Assembly (NCBI RefSeq): GCF_004362215.1
Contig: NZ_SNWR01000002.1
Span: 248,001 to 312,000 of the forward strand
DNA: 64,000 nucleotides
DNA from: Paractinoplanes brasiliensis
GTDB taxonomy: Bacteria > Actinomycetota > Actinomycetes > Mycobacteriales > Micromonosporaceae
Reading direction: 5' to 3'
A program made the position numbers and the translations under genes. Below the pieces are notes generated by a model. That model had not been told where the DNA came from and searched no databases. It was given only the letters and a program-made list of their open reading frames with translations. Shown piece by piece: positions 1 through 7,834 of the stretch (position 1 is the stretch's first letter; the number at the start of each line of letters is the position of its first letter).

Positions 1-1
1 C

Positions 2-841
2 CTGCGCCCGTACGTGCTGGGGCTCTCGGGTTTCCGGTCCGGTCACGGGCGGCCGATCGCGCACCTGCTGCTGCCGCTGGCCCATCCGACCGTGATCGTC
101 GATTTCGGCGCGCGTTCGGGTCTCGTGCTCGGCGCGCGGGCCGCCGCCACCGCCCGTGGCGAGACCACCTGGGGGCACGGGATCAGCATCGGCCTCACCC
201 CGCTGGGCGCGGCGGCGCTGCTCGGGGTGCCGATGAGCGAGCTCGGTGGCCCCGCCGTGCGCCTCGACGAGCTGCTGGGCCCAGGGGTGACCGAGCTTCC
301 GGGCCGGCTGGCCGCCGCGCCGAGCTGGGCCGAACGGTTCGACCTGATCGAGCGGGTGCTGCTCCACCTTCGTACGGCCCGGACCGCTTCTCCCGACCGG
401 GTGGCGTGTTCTCCCGACCCGGCGGCGTGGTTTCCTGACCGGGCGGTGCCGGCCGCGTGTTCTCCCGACCGGGTGGCGTGTTTTCCCGACCGGGCGGTGC
501 TGGCCGCGTGGCAACGGCTGCAGCGGCCCGGTCCGCCGAAGGTGGACGTGCTCGCCGCCGAACTGAACGTCACCCGCCGCCGCCTCGAACGCGGGTTCCG
601 GCAGCATGTGGGCCTGACCCCGGCGACCGTGGCGCGGATCGCGCGGTTCCAGCGGGTCGTGGGCCGGCTCGTCTCCGGCGCCGGCCCGTCGGAGGCGGCG
701 GCCGACAGCGGGTACGCCGACCATCCGCACCTGGCACGCGAGACCCGGGCGATGGCCGGGCTCACCCCGACCCGGCTGGCCGCCTACCTCAGCACCCCGC
801 CGGTGGTCGTCGCAAACGTCCAAGACGCCCGGCGCCGCTGA
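2..841 (+). CDS. AraC-family transcriptional regulator, 5' end outside the window
   Basis: The frame is open from the first base, and residues before the first possible GTG (position 14) continue the alignable sequence LRPYVLGLSGFRSG, so the gene is cut by the window edge. The C-terminal third carries the AraC-type double helix-turn-helix (about residues 190-265 of the visible part), including the segments LNVTRRRLERGF and GLTPATVARIARFQR and a second helix around SGYADHPHLARE. Between the sensor half and the DNA-binding half sits a proline/cysteine-rich repeat block (SPDRVAC, FPDRAVLAAW units, about nt 388-518) that looks like an expanded linker. It probably regulates the following SDR gene, which starts 17 bases downstream. 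The effector is unknown. The family call is firm; the target is an inference. Confidence 0.85.
   Translation: MRPYVLGLSGFRSGHGRPIAHLLLPLAHPTVIVDFGARSGLVLGARAAATARGETTWGHGISIGLTPLGAAALLGVPMSELGGPAVRLDELLGPGVTELPGRLAAAPSWAERFDLIERVLLHLRTARTASPDRVACSPDPAAWFPDRAVPAACSPDRVACFPDRAVLAAWQRLQRPGPPKVDVLAAELNVTRRRLERGFRQHVGLTPATVARIARFQRVVGRLVSGAGPSEAAADSGYADHPHLARETRAMAGLTPTRLAAYLSTPPVVVANVQDARRR
388..518 (+). repeat. In-frame minisatellite inside the AraC-type gene
   Basis: Five imperfect copies of a TTCCCGACCGGGCGG-like core are arranged as 21-nt and 30-nt units (21, 21, 30, 21, 30). All are multiples of three, so the reading frame is kept. They encode alternating SPDRVAC-like 7-residue and FPDRAVLAAW-like 10-residue units between the two halves of the regulator. 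Confidence 0.8.
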
Positions 842-845
842 GACC

Positions 846-857
846 TAGCGTGCCCCC
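846..857 (+). promoter_or_regulatory. -10 hexamer giving a probable leaderless SDR transcript
   Basis: TAGCGT (846-851) lies six bases before the ATG at 858 and no Shine-Dalgarno sequence is present, so transcription would begin at or next to the start codon. Confidence 0.5.
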
Positions 858-1577
858 ATGACGTTTGAGGGGAAGACCGCGCTGGTCACCGGCGGCTCGA
901 AGGGGATAGGCCGGGCCGTCGTCGAACAGCTGGCAGCCCGGGGCGCGGCCGTCGTGTTCACCTACCGCCAGGACAAGGCGGCCGCCGACGAGGTCGCCGC
1001 CACAAACCCGGGAACCACAGCCGTGCGCGCCGACCAGGAAAGCCTCGACAGTCTCGACGCGGCTTTCGACGCCGTACGGGGTGGTCTGGACATCCTGGTG
1101 AACAACGTGGGCCTGGTCACGGCGGCGCCGATCGCCGAGCTGACGCCGCCGGACTTCGACCGGGTGTTCGCGGTCAACACCAAGTTCCCGCTGTTCGCCA
1201 TTCAGCGCGCCGCCCCGCTGCTGCGCGACGGCGGCCGGATCGTGAACATCTCCACGCTGAACACGCTGTACCCGGCGGCCGGTCTGGCGCTCTACTGCGC
1301 GGGCAAGGCCGCCCTCGAACAGATAACCGTGGTGGCCGCGAAGGAGCTGGGCCCGCGCGGCATCACCGTCAACACGGTCTCGCCCGGCGCCACCGACACC
1401 GACACGCTGCGCGCCGCCAACCCGCCCGCGGCGCTCGAGGCCGCCGCCGGGATGACCGCGTTGGGCCGCCTCGGCCGTCCGGACGACGTGGCCGCGGTGG
1501 TCACGTTCCTCGCCTCCGACGAGGGCCGCTGGATCACGGGACAGAACGTCCGCGCGACCGGCGGCCTCTCGGTGTGA
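858..1577 (+). CDS. SDR-family NAD(P)-dependent oxidoreductase
   Basis: A 239-residue classical short-chain dehydrogenase/reductase, probably an NADP-dependent ketoreductase of unknown substrate acting in the cytosol. The N-terminal Rossmann signature TGGSKGIG (residues 11-18) binds the cofactor, NNVG occupies the usual NNAG position, and the active-site set is present: Ser in VNISTLN, then the YCAGK motif (YxxxK). The C-terminus has the common PDDVAAVVTFLASDEGRWITGQ stretch in shortened form (seen around residues 205-228). Length is typical for the family. It lies just after the AraC-type regulator on the same strand, which suggests regulation by that protein. The start is chosen for the -10 element six bases upstream and for alignment at MTFEGKTALVTGG. 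Confidence 0.9.
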   Translation: MTFEGKTALVTGGSKGIGRAVVEQLAARGAAVVFTYRQDKAAADEVAATNPGTTAVRADQESLDSLDAAFDAVRGGLDILVNNVGLVTAAPIAELTPPDFDRVFAVNTKFPLFAIQRAAPLLRDGGRIVNISTLNTLYPAAGLALYCAGKAALEQITVVAAKELGPRGITVNTVSPGATDTDTLRAANPPAALEAAAGMTALGRLGRPDDVAAVVTFLASDEGRWITGQNVRATGGLSV

Positions 1578-1623
1578 CCGGAAGCTTCCTGCTGCCGCGT
1601 TTCCCGTCGAGACCCGGTTGTTT

Positions 1624-1758
1624 CCGGCCTTGGCCGGGCCGTTTTCGCTGGGGCCGCTTTCCGGTCTTGGCCGTTTCGCTTGGCCCGGCCGTTGTCCGGT
1701 CTTGGCCGTTTCGCTTGGCCCGGCCGCTTTCCGGTCTTGGCCGGGCCGTTTCGCTGAG
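1624..1758. repeat. 35-bp tandem repeat downstream of the SDR gene
   Basis: Two nearly exact 35-bp units beginning CCGGTCTTGGCCGTTTCGC (1661-1695, 1696-1730) are followed by a partial third (1731-1758) and preceded by a decayed copy (1624-1660). The block lies between the SDR stop and the convergent YggT gene. Long open frames cross it on the plus strand, but they are repeat-derived and I do not call them genes. Confidence 0.75.
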
Positions 1759-1804
1759 ATCCGGCCGCTTCCCGCGGTGGCACGGCTGCTCCCGCGGCAG
1801 GCGG

Positions 1805-2074
1805 TCAGATGATGGCGCGGATGATGACGATGCCGAAGAAGACGATGAGGAAAGCGACGTCGATGGCGGCGCCGCCGAGACGCAGCGGGGGCACGACTCG
1901 CCGTACCGGGGCGAGAATGGGCTCGGTCACGGTGTAGACCCCCGACATGAGCCGGGAACGGAAACCGCCGGGAGCGGCCGGCCCGGCCAGAACCGTGCTC
2001 CAGTCGAGCAGGGCCCGAGCCACGAGCAGCAGCTGCACGAGCAGCAGCAGGAAGTCCACGAGGGCCAGGACCAC
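1805..2074 (-). CDS. YggT family integral membrane protein
   Basis: An 89-residue protein with two hydrophobic segments (about residues 3-22 and 68-88) separated by the YggT hallmark loop TEPILAPVRRVVPP (about 50-63). YggT proteins are small membrane proteins often found near cell-division or cell-envelope genes; their biochemical role is poorly defined. The GTG start at 2074 is supported by GGAGG five bases upstream. It lies 42 bp after the stop of the DUF2071 gene on the same strand, so the two may be cotranscribed. Length and domain order match the family. Confidence 0.85.
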   Translation of the reverse strand: MVLALVDFLLLLVQLLLVARALLDWSTVLAGPAAPGGFRSRLMSGVYTVTEPILAPVRRVVPPLRLGGAAIDVAFLIVFFGIVIIRAII

Positions 2075-2116
2075 AGATACCTCCAGGGCAGAAGCGACCC
2101 CCCTACTGTGCGTCGC

Positions 2117-2875
2117 TCAGCTGTGGGGTTGCTGTACGTCCCCTGCGGGCCGGCTCACCGCGCCGAACGTGACGGGCACGCCGGGGGAGTAGAGGACACT
2201 CACCGGCGGTCCGGCCGGCTGGGGGAGCCCGGCCGCGCCGATCAGGGTGTCGGACAGGGAGAGCAGTTCGGCGCGGTGCAGGGGCCACGGCGGGTGCTCG
2301 TTGGCCAGGTGGACCGTGCGGCCCCACGCGGCGGTGTGCAGGCCCCAGCGGGCGGTGAGGAACTGCTCCAGCGGCGTCGGCTCGGTGAGGGCGGCGCCGA
2401 CGCGTACGGTCATCTCGCCGGCGGCGCCGCGGGGGCCCGGCCAGCGGCGGCGGGTCGTGTACGTCAGGACGTCGCCGTCGCGGGTCAGGCGCATCCGCGA
2501 CCACATGTACGGCAGGTTCAGTGTGGCCCGCGCGACCAGCACGGGGATGAGGCGTTCGGCCTCCAGCGATCGGAAGACGACACCCCGGCGGCCCTGCGCG
2601 TCCACGCTGTAGAGGCGCACGTTGGTCTCGGCGAACGAGCCCAGGTACGGAACTCCGGGGCCGGACAGGAAACCGACGCCCTCCATCCGGAAGCCGATCA
2701 GACCCACGTACGTGACGCCGTCGAGCGTGTCCGGGACCGTGCCGGCGGGTAGCAGCGGCGCCACCAGCGCGGGGTCGACCGGCCAGTGCAGGAACGCCAG
2801 GTCGGTCCAGCGCTGCACGAGCAGGGACCGCCGCACCGGCCGGGGAGTGCTGAGAGTGACGACTTCCGGGTTCAT
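2117..2875 (-). CDS. DUF2071 (YqjF-like) family protein
   Basis: 252 residues with the features of the DUF2071/YqjF family: an N-terminal WTDLAFLHWPVDPALVAPLL motif (about residues 26-45, where family members carry a conserved HWP-like segment), a middle GLIGFRMEGVGF block and a C-terminal LSLSDTLIGAAGLPQP segment. The family has an acetoacetate-decarboxylase-like fold, but no catalytic function is established, so none is assigned. The ATG at 2875 is only about 15-20 bp from the left end of the TnpB element, so its native promoter may have been displaced by that insertion. Downstream YggT may be cotranscribed. Confidence 0.85.
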   Translation of the reverse strand: MNPEVVTLSTPRPVRRSLLVQRWTDLAFLHWPVDPALVAPLLPAGTVPDTLDGVTYVGLIGFRMEGVGFLSGPGVPYLGSFAETNVRLYSVDAQGRRGVVFRSLEAERLIPVLVARATLNLPYMWSRMRLTRDGDVLTYTTRRRWPGPRGAAGEMTVRVGAALTEPTPLEQFLTARWGLHTAAWGRTVHLANEHPPWPLHRAELLSLSDTLIGAAGLPQPAGPPVSVLYSPGVPVTFGAVSRPAGDVQQPHS

Positions 2876-2889
2876 CGGATTTCCTCCGT

Positions 2890-4209
2890 GGTAACCCGGC
2901 CGTGCAGGGCCGGGAGGTAACGGTGGCTACGGCCTTGCGGCGCGTCGCCTCGGTGTTCCCGAGATGGTTTGCTAATTGTGAGCTGTGACGGCGAGGGTCG
3001 TGAAGCGGGCGTTCAAGTTCCGTTTCTACCCGAGTCCGGAGCAGGCGTCTGAGCTTGTTCGGACGTTCGGGTGTGTCCGGCTGGTCTACAACAAGGCCCT
3101 CGCGGCGCGTACCGAGGCGTGGACGTTGCGTCAGGAACGGGTCAACTACAACGCCACCTCGGCGTTGCTCACCGCGTGGAAGAAGACCGGCGATCTGGCG
3201 TTCCTCAACGAGGTGTCGTCCGTACCGTTGCAGCAGGCCCTGCGCCATTTGCAGGTGGCGTTCACCAACTTCTGGGCGAAACGCGTCAAGTACCCGACGT
3301 TCAAGAGCAAGAAGCGGTCGCGTCAGTCGGCGGAGTACACCACCAGCGCGTTCCGCTGGCGCGACGGCAGGCTCACCCTCGCGAAGATGCCTGCACCGCT
3401 GGACATTATGTGGTCCCGGCCGCTCCCGGAGGGCGCCTCGCCATCGACCGTGACCGTCTCGCAGGACGCCGCTGGTCGCTGGTTCGTGTCACTGCTCTGC
3501 GACGACCGGATCGAGCAGACCCCGGCCGATGGCGCGGTCGGTGTCGACGCCGGCCTGGACTCCCTGCTCACCCTGTCCACCGGGGAAAAGGTCGTCAACC
3601 CGAGGCATGAACGGGCCGACCGTAAGCGGCTGGCCCGCGCCCAACGCGCGATGGCGCGTAAGGAGAAGGGCTCGAAGAATCGGGCCAAGGCTCGGCTCAA
3701 AGTCGCCCGCGTCCACGCCCGGATCACCGACCGCAGGCGGGATTACCTGCACAAACTGACCACTCGGCTCGTTCGTGAAAACCAAACGATCGTGATCGAG
3801 GACCTGACCGTGCGCAACATGGTCAAAAACCACAGCCTGGCCCGGTCCATCAGCGACGCGGCCTGGCGACAATTCCGCACTCTGCTCGAATACAAAACCG
3901 ACTGGCACGGCCGCAACCTTGTCGTCGTGGACCGCTGGTTCCCCAGCTCGAAACTGTGCTCGACATGTGGTGCGCTCGCTCAGCGGATGCCGCTGAACGT
4001 GCGGTCGTGGACGTGCCCGTGCGGCACCGTCCACGACCGCGACGTCAACGCGGCCCGCAACATTCTGGCCGAGGGGCTCTCGGTCACAGCCTGTGGAGGA
4101 GGTGTAAGACCTCAACGAGAGTCCTCTCGTGCGGGGCAGCCGACGGTGAAGCAGGAAACCCCAGGGCGACCAAGGGAACTCCCGGTCCTTCAGGCGGGGA
4201 GGATGTCAA
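2890..4209 (+). mobile_element. IS200/IS605-type tnpB-only element (approximate ends)
   Basis: The element carries tnpB but no TnpA transposase. A left-end hairpin is visible at 2895-2914 (CCCGGCC, 6-nt loop, GGCCGGG). The right end is a hairpin-forming stretch ending GGGGAGGATGTCAA at 4209, the usual terminus of actinobacterial tnpB elements and the expected 3' end of the guide-RNA scaffold. The left boundary is approximate. The element separates the DUF2071 gene from the HAD phosphatase gene. Without tnpA in the window, mobility would need a helper transposase elsewhere. Confidence 0.75.
2985..4209 (+). CDS. tnpB: TnpB RNA-guided endonuclease (OrfB_IS605), open into the next gene
   Basis: A TnpB/InsQ protein with an N-terminal helix-turn-helix region (KFRFYPSPEQ), then OrfB_IS605 and OrfB_Zn_ribbon domains. 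The RuvC residues look intact: D188 in GVDAGLD, E272 in VIEDLTV and the third aspartate in HDRDVNAARN (D351/D353). The zinc-ribbon cysteines C325, C328, C344 and C346 are present. TnpB family members are guided by an RNA made from the right end of their own element. No in-frame stop occurs at the right end, so the frame runs through GRMSSE into the HAD gene and ends at 4976 as one 663-codon ORF. I list TnpB to the element boundary. In related elements the frame may end at a TAG where CAG stands here; this was not checked. The GTG start at 2985 aligns with the usual family N-terminus. Confidence 0.88.
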
Positions 4210-4229
4210 GTGAGCGAAGGTACGCGCCG
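4085..4229 (+). ncRNA. Predicted omega/reRNA scaffold and guide of the TnpB element
   Basis: In this family the guide RNA overlaps the 3' end of tnpB and ends at the element's right end. The last scaffold hairpin would be formed by CTCCC (about 4180-4184) and GGGGAG (4197-4202). The scaffold would end at TCAA (4209), and the guide would be the following flanking DNA, starting GTGAGCGAAGGTACGCGC at 4210. The 5' limit is arbitrary. This is a positional prediction only. Confidence 0.4.
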
Positions 4230-4289
4230 GGTACACCTCCTCCGGGGGAGAATGGCCCCGGACGCTCATCACGATCATGGAGGCTCATC

Positions 4290-4976
4290 CTGAACGCGCG
4301 ACAGCCCGCTGCGGTGCTCTTCGACATGGACGGCACGCTGGTCGACAGCGAGAAAGTGTGGGACATCGCCCTGCACGAGCTGGCCGGGAGGGCCGGCGGC
4401 ACGCTGTCCCCGGCGGCCCGGCAGGCCATGATCGGCGGCAGCATGAGCGTCAGCATGCAGATCCTGCGCGACGACCTCGGCCAGCCCGAACGGCCGGAAG
4501 CGCCCGACGTCGAGTGGCTGACCAACCGGGTGCTGGAGCTGTTCAGCGAGGGGCTGGTGTGGCGGCCCGGGGCGCTCGACCTGCTGCACGGCGTCCGTTT
4601 CGCCGGTCTGCCCACCGCGCTGGTCACCTCGACGGGGCGCGAACTGGTCGAGGCCGCGCTCGACACGCTGGGCCGCGACAACTTCGACGTCGTGGTCTGC
4701 GGCGACGAAGTGGTGATGCCCAAGCCCGACCCGGAGCCCTACCGCACCGCCGCGACCCTGCTCGGCGTGCCCATCTCCGAGTGCGTAGCCATCGAGGACT
4801 CCCCGACCGGCGTGGCCAGCGCGCTCGCCTCGGGGGCAACCGTGCTGGCCGTGCCGGCCGAACTGGAGCTCCCACCGACCGACGGAGTGCACCTGCGCAC
4901 CTCCCTGGTCGGCGTCGACCCCGACTACCTGGCAGCCCTGCTCGTCAACCGCGGCCTGCTCCCCACCGACCACTGA
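4290..4976 (+). CDS. HAD-superfamily phosphatase (beta-phosphoglucomutase-like)
   Basis: A HAD hydrolase with all four motifs: FDMDGTLVDS (nucleophile and acid), the S/T of TSTGREL, the lysine in MPKPDPEPY and the acidic motif IVAIEDSPTG-like segment (AIEDSPTG). The cap between motifs I and II matches the subfamily that acts on small phosphorylated sugars or pyridoxal-type substrates; the substrate is unknown. The start is unclear. An in-frame CTG at 4290 has a strong GGAGG six bases before it and gives NARQPAAVLFDMDG. In-frame alternatives are ATG 4203, which lies in the TnpB element, and GTG 4314. The gene is also the in-frame tail of the tnpB ORF, so a TnpB-HAD read-through protein is possible. 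Confidence 0.82.
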   Translation: MNARQPAAVLFDMDGTLVDSEKVWDIALHELAGRAGGTLSPAARQAMIGGSMSVSMQILRDDLGQPERPEAPDVEWLTNRVLELFSEGLVWRPGALDLLHGVRFAGLPTALVTSTGRELVEAALDTLGRDNFDVVVCGDEVVMPKPDPEPYRTAATLLGVPISECVAIEDSPTGVASALASGATVLAVPAELELPPTDGVHLRTSLVGVDPDYLAALLVNRGLLPTDH

Positions 4977-5305
4977 CAGCGCCCCACCGCCGGGGACAGC
5001 ACCGGACCCGCATCATCACCGTCCGGCCCCGCCCGCGTTGGGTGCTGGTTGTGTGGGCGGCCCGCGCCCGGCACTGATCGCGTAGGCGGCCCGCGCCCGC
5101 CACCGGTCATCTGGTCCGCATCCTGCAGGAAGGCTCCCGCGAGCTGTACGGCGGTGCCGGGCCGCCCGTCGCCGCCCGGCACCGGACATGTGCCCGGTGC
5201 CGGGCGGCCGGCTCTTCCCCGCCGCGCTGGTCGCGCGGCCAGACCCCCGCTGACCCGGCGCTGTTGCCATCAGGCCGTCGAGCCGGCTGTTGCCGTGCCG
5301 GCGCG
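4977..5305. other. Intergenic region between convergent genes
   Basis: No convincing gene is seen. The stretch holds short GC-rich direct repeats (GTGGGCGGCCCGCGCCCG-like, around 5050-5100) and the strong hairpin at 5171-5208. Open frames here are low-complexity shadows. Confidence 0.6.
5171..5208. terminator. Strong hairpin between convergent HAD and ABC permease genes
   Basis: A perfect 15-bp stem (GCCGCCCGGCACCGG / CCGGTGCCGGGCGGC) with an 8-nt loop. No T-tract follows on either strand. Its position between converging genes suggests a bidirectional terminator. Confidence 0.6.
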
Positions 5306-7834
5306 TCAGTCGTGGGCGATTGCCGCGAGGACGTTGAGCCGGGCGGCTTTGATCGACGGCAGCACCGCGGCCAGCACCCCGACGACGGCGGCCAGCCCCA
5401 GGTAGAGGCCCATCTGTCCCCACGGCAGCACCAGGTCGGTGATGCCGTCGTTCTTGAGGGCCTGCACCACCGCGGCGCCCATGCCCGCGCCGACGACGAC
5501 GCCCAGCAGCGCGCCGAAGACCGAGATCACCACGGCCTCGACGGTGACCATCCGCATCGTCTGGGCCCGGCCGAGTCCGACGGCGCGCAGCAGGCCCAGT
5601 TCCCGCGTGCGTTCCAGCACCGACAGGGCCAGCGTGTTGATCACCCCGAGGACGGCGATGAGGATCGCCAGGCCGAGCAGCACCTGCACCATCGTGATGA
5701 GGGTGTCGAAGTCGCCGACCTGCTGGTTGATGAAGCTGCTGCGGTCGGTCGCCGTCACCTCGGGGCTGTCCGCCACCAGGGCCTTGACCTGCGGCAGCAC
5801 CTGATCGACGGTGGCCCCGTCGGCCAGCCGGACATACCCGAAGATCGGCTGCGTGAGCCCGAACTCCTTGGTCGCGGCGAGCGGGAGCATGATGCTGCCC
5901 GGGACCCTGTCCTCGTCGTAGGTGGCCGCGATCGTGTAGCGGTGCTCCTCGCCGCGTGGCATCTGCACCCGTACGGCCGTGCCGACCGCCCAGCCGTGCT
6001 CGGTGGCCTGTTCCGTGCCCACCGCGATCTGGTCGGGCTTGAGTGCGGGAAGCGCCGGCGCCCCGTACGCCTCGGCCAGCGTGGCCAGGTTGTCGGTGGC
6101 GGTGACGTACTCGCGCTCACCGTCGATCAGCACCTGCTCGTTCCAGACGCCGGCCACCGCCCGTACGCCGGGAATCTTCGCCGTCTCGGCGAGGACGGCC
6201 TGGTCGAACACCGGCGGCCGCGGACCGTTCTGGTCGCCGCCGATGACGATCTCGGCCTTCATCGTGGTCTCGGCCTGCGCGGCCAGGCTCTGCTTGGCCG
6301 AGCCGATCACCACCGTCACCCCGGTGACCAGCGCGATGCCGACCATCAGGGCGGCCGCGGTGATGGCCGTGCGGCGCGGGTTGCGGCCCGAGTTGAGCCG
6401 GCCCAGCCGCCCGGGCACCGACCATGAGAACAGCCGGCCCAGCCCCGCCACGACCGGCTTGGAGATCAGCGGCGTGAGCAGGGCGACCCCGATGAACGTG
6501 ACCAGCACGCCGCCGAGGATCAGCCACAGCGAGTCGGCGCCGTAGAGGCCGACGCCGAGCATGGCCGCGCCGACCGCGCCGATGACAGCCCCGGCGACGG
6601 TGACCCGGGTCAGCGGCCGGTCGGGGGTGGCGACGTCCTGCATCGCCGCGATGGGGGAGATGCGTGAGGCCCGGATCGCCGGCAGCACCGCGGCGACCAC
6701 GGTGACCACGACCCCGATGATCAGCGAGCTGACGACCGCGGCCATCGGCACGGCGACCGCGGCCGGTTCGAGGCCGTCGCTCATCGATCCGAACAGCGTC
6801 ACCAGCAGCCAGCCCACGCCCACCCCGGCGGCGAGCCCGAGCACGGCGGCGACCAGGCCGATCGTCAGCGCCTCGACCAGCACCGAGCTGATCACCTGGC
6901 GGCGGCCCGCGCCGAGCGCACGCATCAGCGCCAGCTCCCGGGTCCGCTGGGCCACAATGATCGAGAACGTGTTGAGGATGAGGAACGTGCCGACGAACAG
7001 CGCCACGCCGGCGAACCCGAGCAGGATGTTGTTGAAGAAGCCGAGCGCCTCCTTGAACTGCGCGGAGCTGTCCTCGGCGAGCTGCTCACCGGTCTTGACC
7101 TCGTAGTCCGCGCCCAGAGCCGTCGCCACCCGATCCCGTACGTGGGAAGGGTCTTGACCTTTGCCGGCGTCGACGACGATCTGGGTGAACATGCCGGGCG
7201 CGCCGAGCATCGAGCGTTGCGCCTGGGCGGTGGTGAAGGCGACTTCCTGCACGCCGCCGATGCTGTCCCGGTCGTTGGTGTAGCCCCAGACGCCGACCAG
7301 CGTGAACGTCTGCTTGGGGAGCTGGGTGAGCACACCCACCCGGTCGCCGACCTTGATGCCGGCGGCCTTGGCCACTGCCGCGTTGACGGCGATCTCGTCG
7401 TCCTTGGCGGGGCCGCGGCCCTCGCGCAGCTCCATCAGGTCGTCGGTGCCGACCCAGTTCATGCCGATGCGGGGCGGGCCGTAGCTGGTGACCACCTTGC
7501 CGTCGGAGCCGATCACGCGGGCGCCGTCGTCGGAGATCACCCCGGTGGCCTTGGCAACCCCGTCGACCTTCGCCACCCGGTCGACAAGCGCGGCCGGGAG
7601 CGGGGTCAGGATCTGCTCGCCCTCCAGTTCGTCCACCGCCACCTTGGGCTTGGCGGTGACCGCCACGTCGACCTGCGAGTAGCCCTCGGCGAAGAGGTTG
7701 TCGAAGGTGCGCCCGAGCGTGTCGGTCGTGACGAACGCGCCGGCGACGAACATGACGCCGAGCACGACCGCCAGGCCCGAGAGCACCAGCCGGAGTTTGC
7801 GGCTGAGCAGGCTCTTCAGCGTCGCGCGCAGCAT
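5306..7834 (-). CDS. ABC transporter permease, FtsX/MacB type with two permease repeats
   Basis: 842 residues with duplicated FtsX-type permease architecture: an N-terminal TM helix (LRLVLSGLAVVLGVMFVAGAF), a large periplasmic-type MacB_PCD domain, three TM helices, a central pair of helices near GAVIGAVGAAMLGVG, a second extracellular domain and three C-terminal helices ending VLPSIKAARLNVLAAIAHD. Such permeases usually do mechanotransmission or export lipids, peptides or antibiotics rather than import. The ATG at 7834 overlaps the ATPase stop codon (TGATG), which shows translational coupling. The frame is open upstream to 8110, but that part is a shadow of the ATPase gene. The substrate cannot be inferred. 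Confidence 0.92.
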   Translation of the reverse strand: MLRATLKSLLSRKLRLVLSGLAVVLGVMFVAGAFVTTDTLGRTFDNLFAEGYSQVDVAVTAKPKVAVDELEGEQILTPLPAALVDRVAKVDGVAKATGVISDDGARVIGSDGKVVTSYGPPRIGMNWVGTDDLMELREGRGPAKDDEIAVNAAVAKAAGIKVGDRVGVLTQLPKQTFTLVGVWGYTNDRDSIGGVQEVAFTTAQAQRSMLGAPGMFTQIVVDAGKGQDPSHVRDRVATALGADYEVKTGEQLAEDSSAQFKEALGFFNNILLGFAGVALFVGTFLILNTFSIIVAQRTRELALMRALGAGRRQVISSVLVEALTIGLVAAVLGLAAGVGVGWLLVTLFGSMSDGLEPAAVAVPMAAVVSSLIIGVVVTVVAAVLPAIRASRISPIAAMQDVATPDRPLTRVTVAGAVIGAVGAAMLGVGLYGADSLWLILGGVLVTFIGVALLTPLISKPVVAGLGRLFSWSVPGRLGRLNSGRNPRRTAITAAALMVGIALVTGVTVVIGSAKQSLAAQAETTMKAEIVIGGDQNGPRPPVFDQAVLAETAKIPGVRAVAGVWNEQVLIDGEREYVTATDNLATLAEAYGAPALPALKPDQIAVGTEQATEHGWAVGTAVRVQMPRGEEHRYTIAATYDEDRVPGSIMLPLAATKEFGLTQPIFGYVRLADGATVDQVLPQVKALVADSPEVTATDRSSFINQQVGDFDTLITMVQVLLGLAILIAVLGVINTLALSVLERTRELGLLRAVGLGRAQTMRMVTVEAVVISVFGALLGVVVGAGMGAAVVQALKNDGITDLVLPWGQMGLYLGLAAVVGVLAAVLPSIKAARLNVLAAIAHD

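Noticed and set aside
1574..2752. A 392-codon plus-strand ORF covering the repeats, YggT and DUF2071
   Set aside because: It is antisense to YggT and DUF2071, which have recognised family motifs, and starts in the tandem repeat. Its residue make-up is that of a high-GC shadow.
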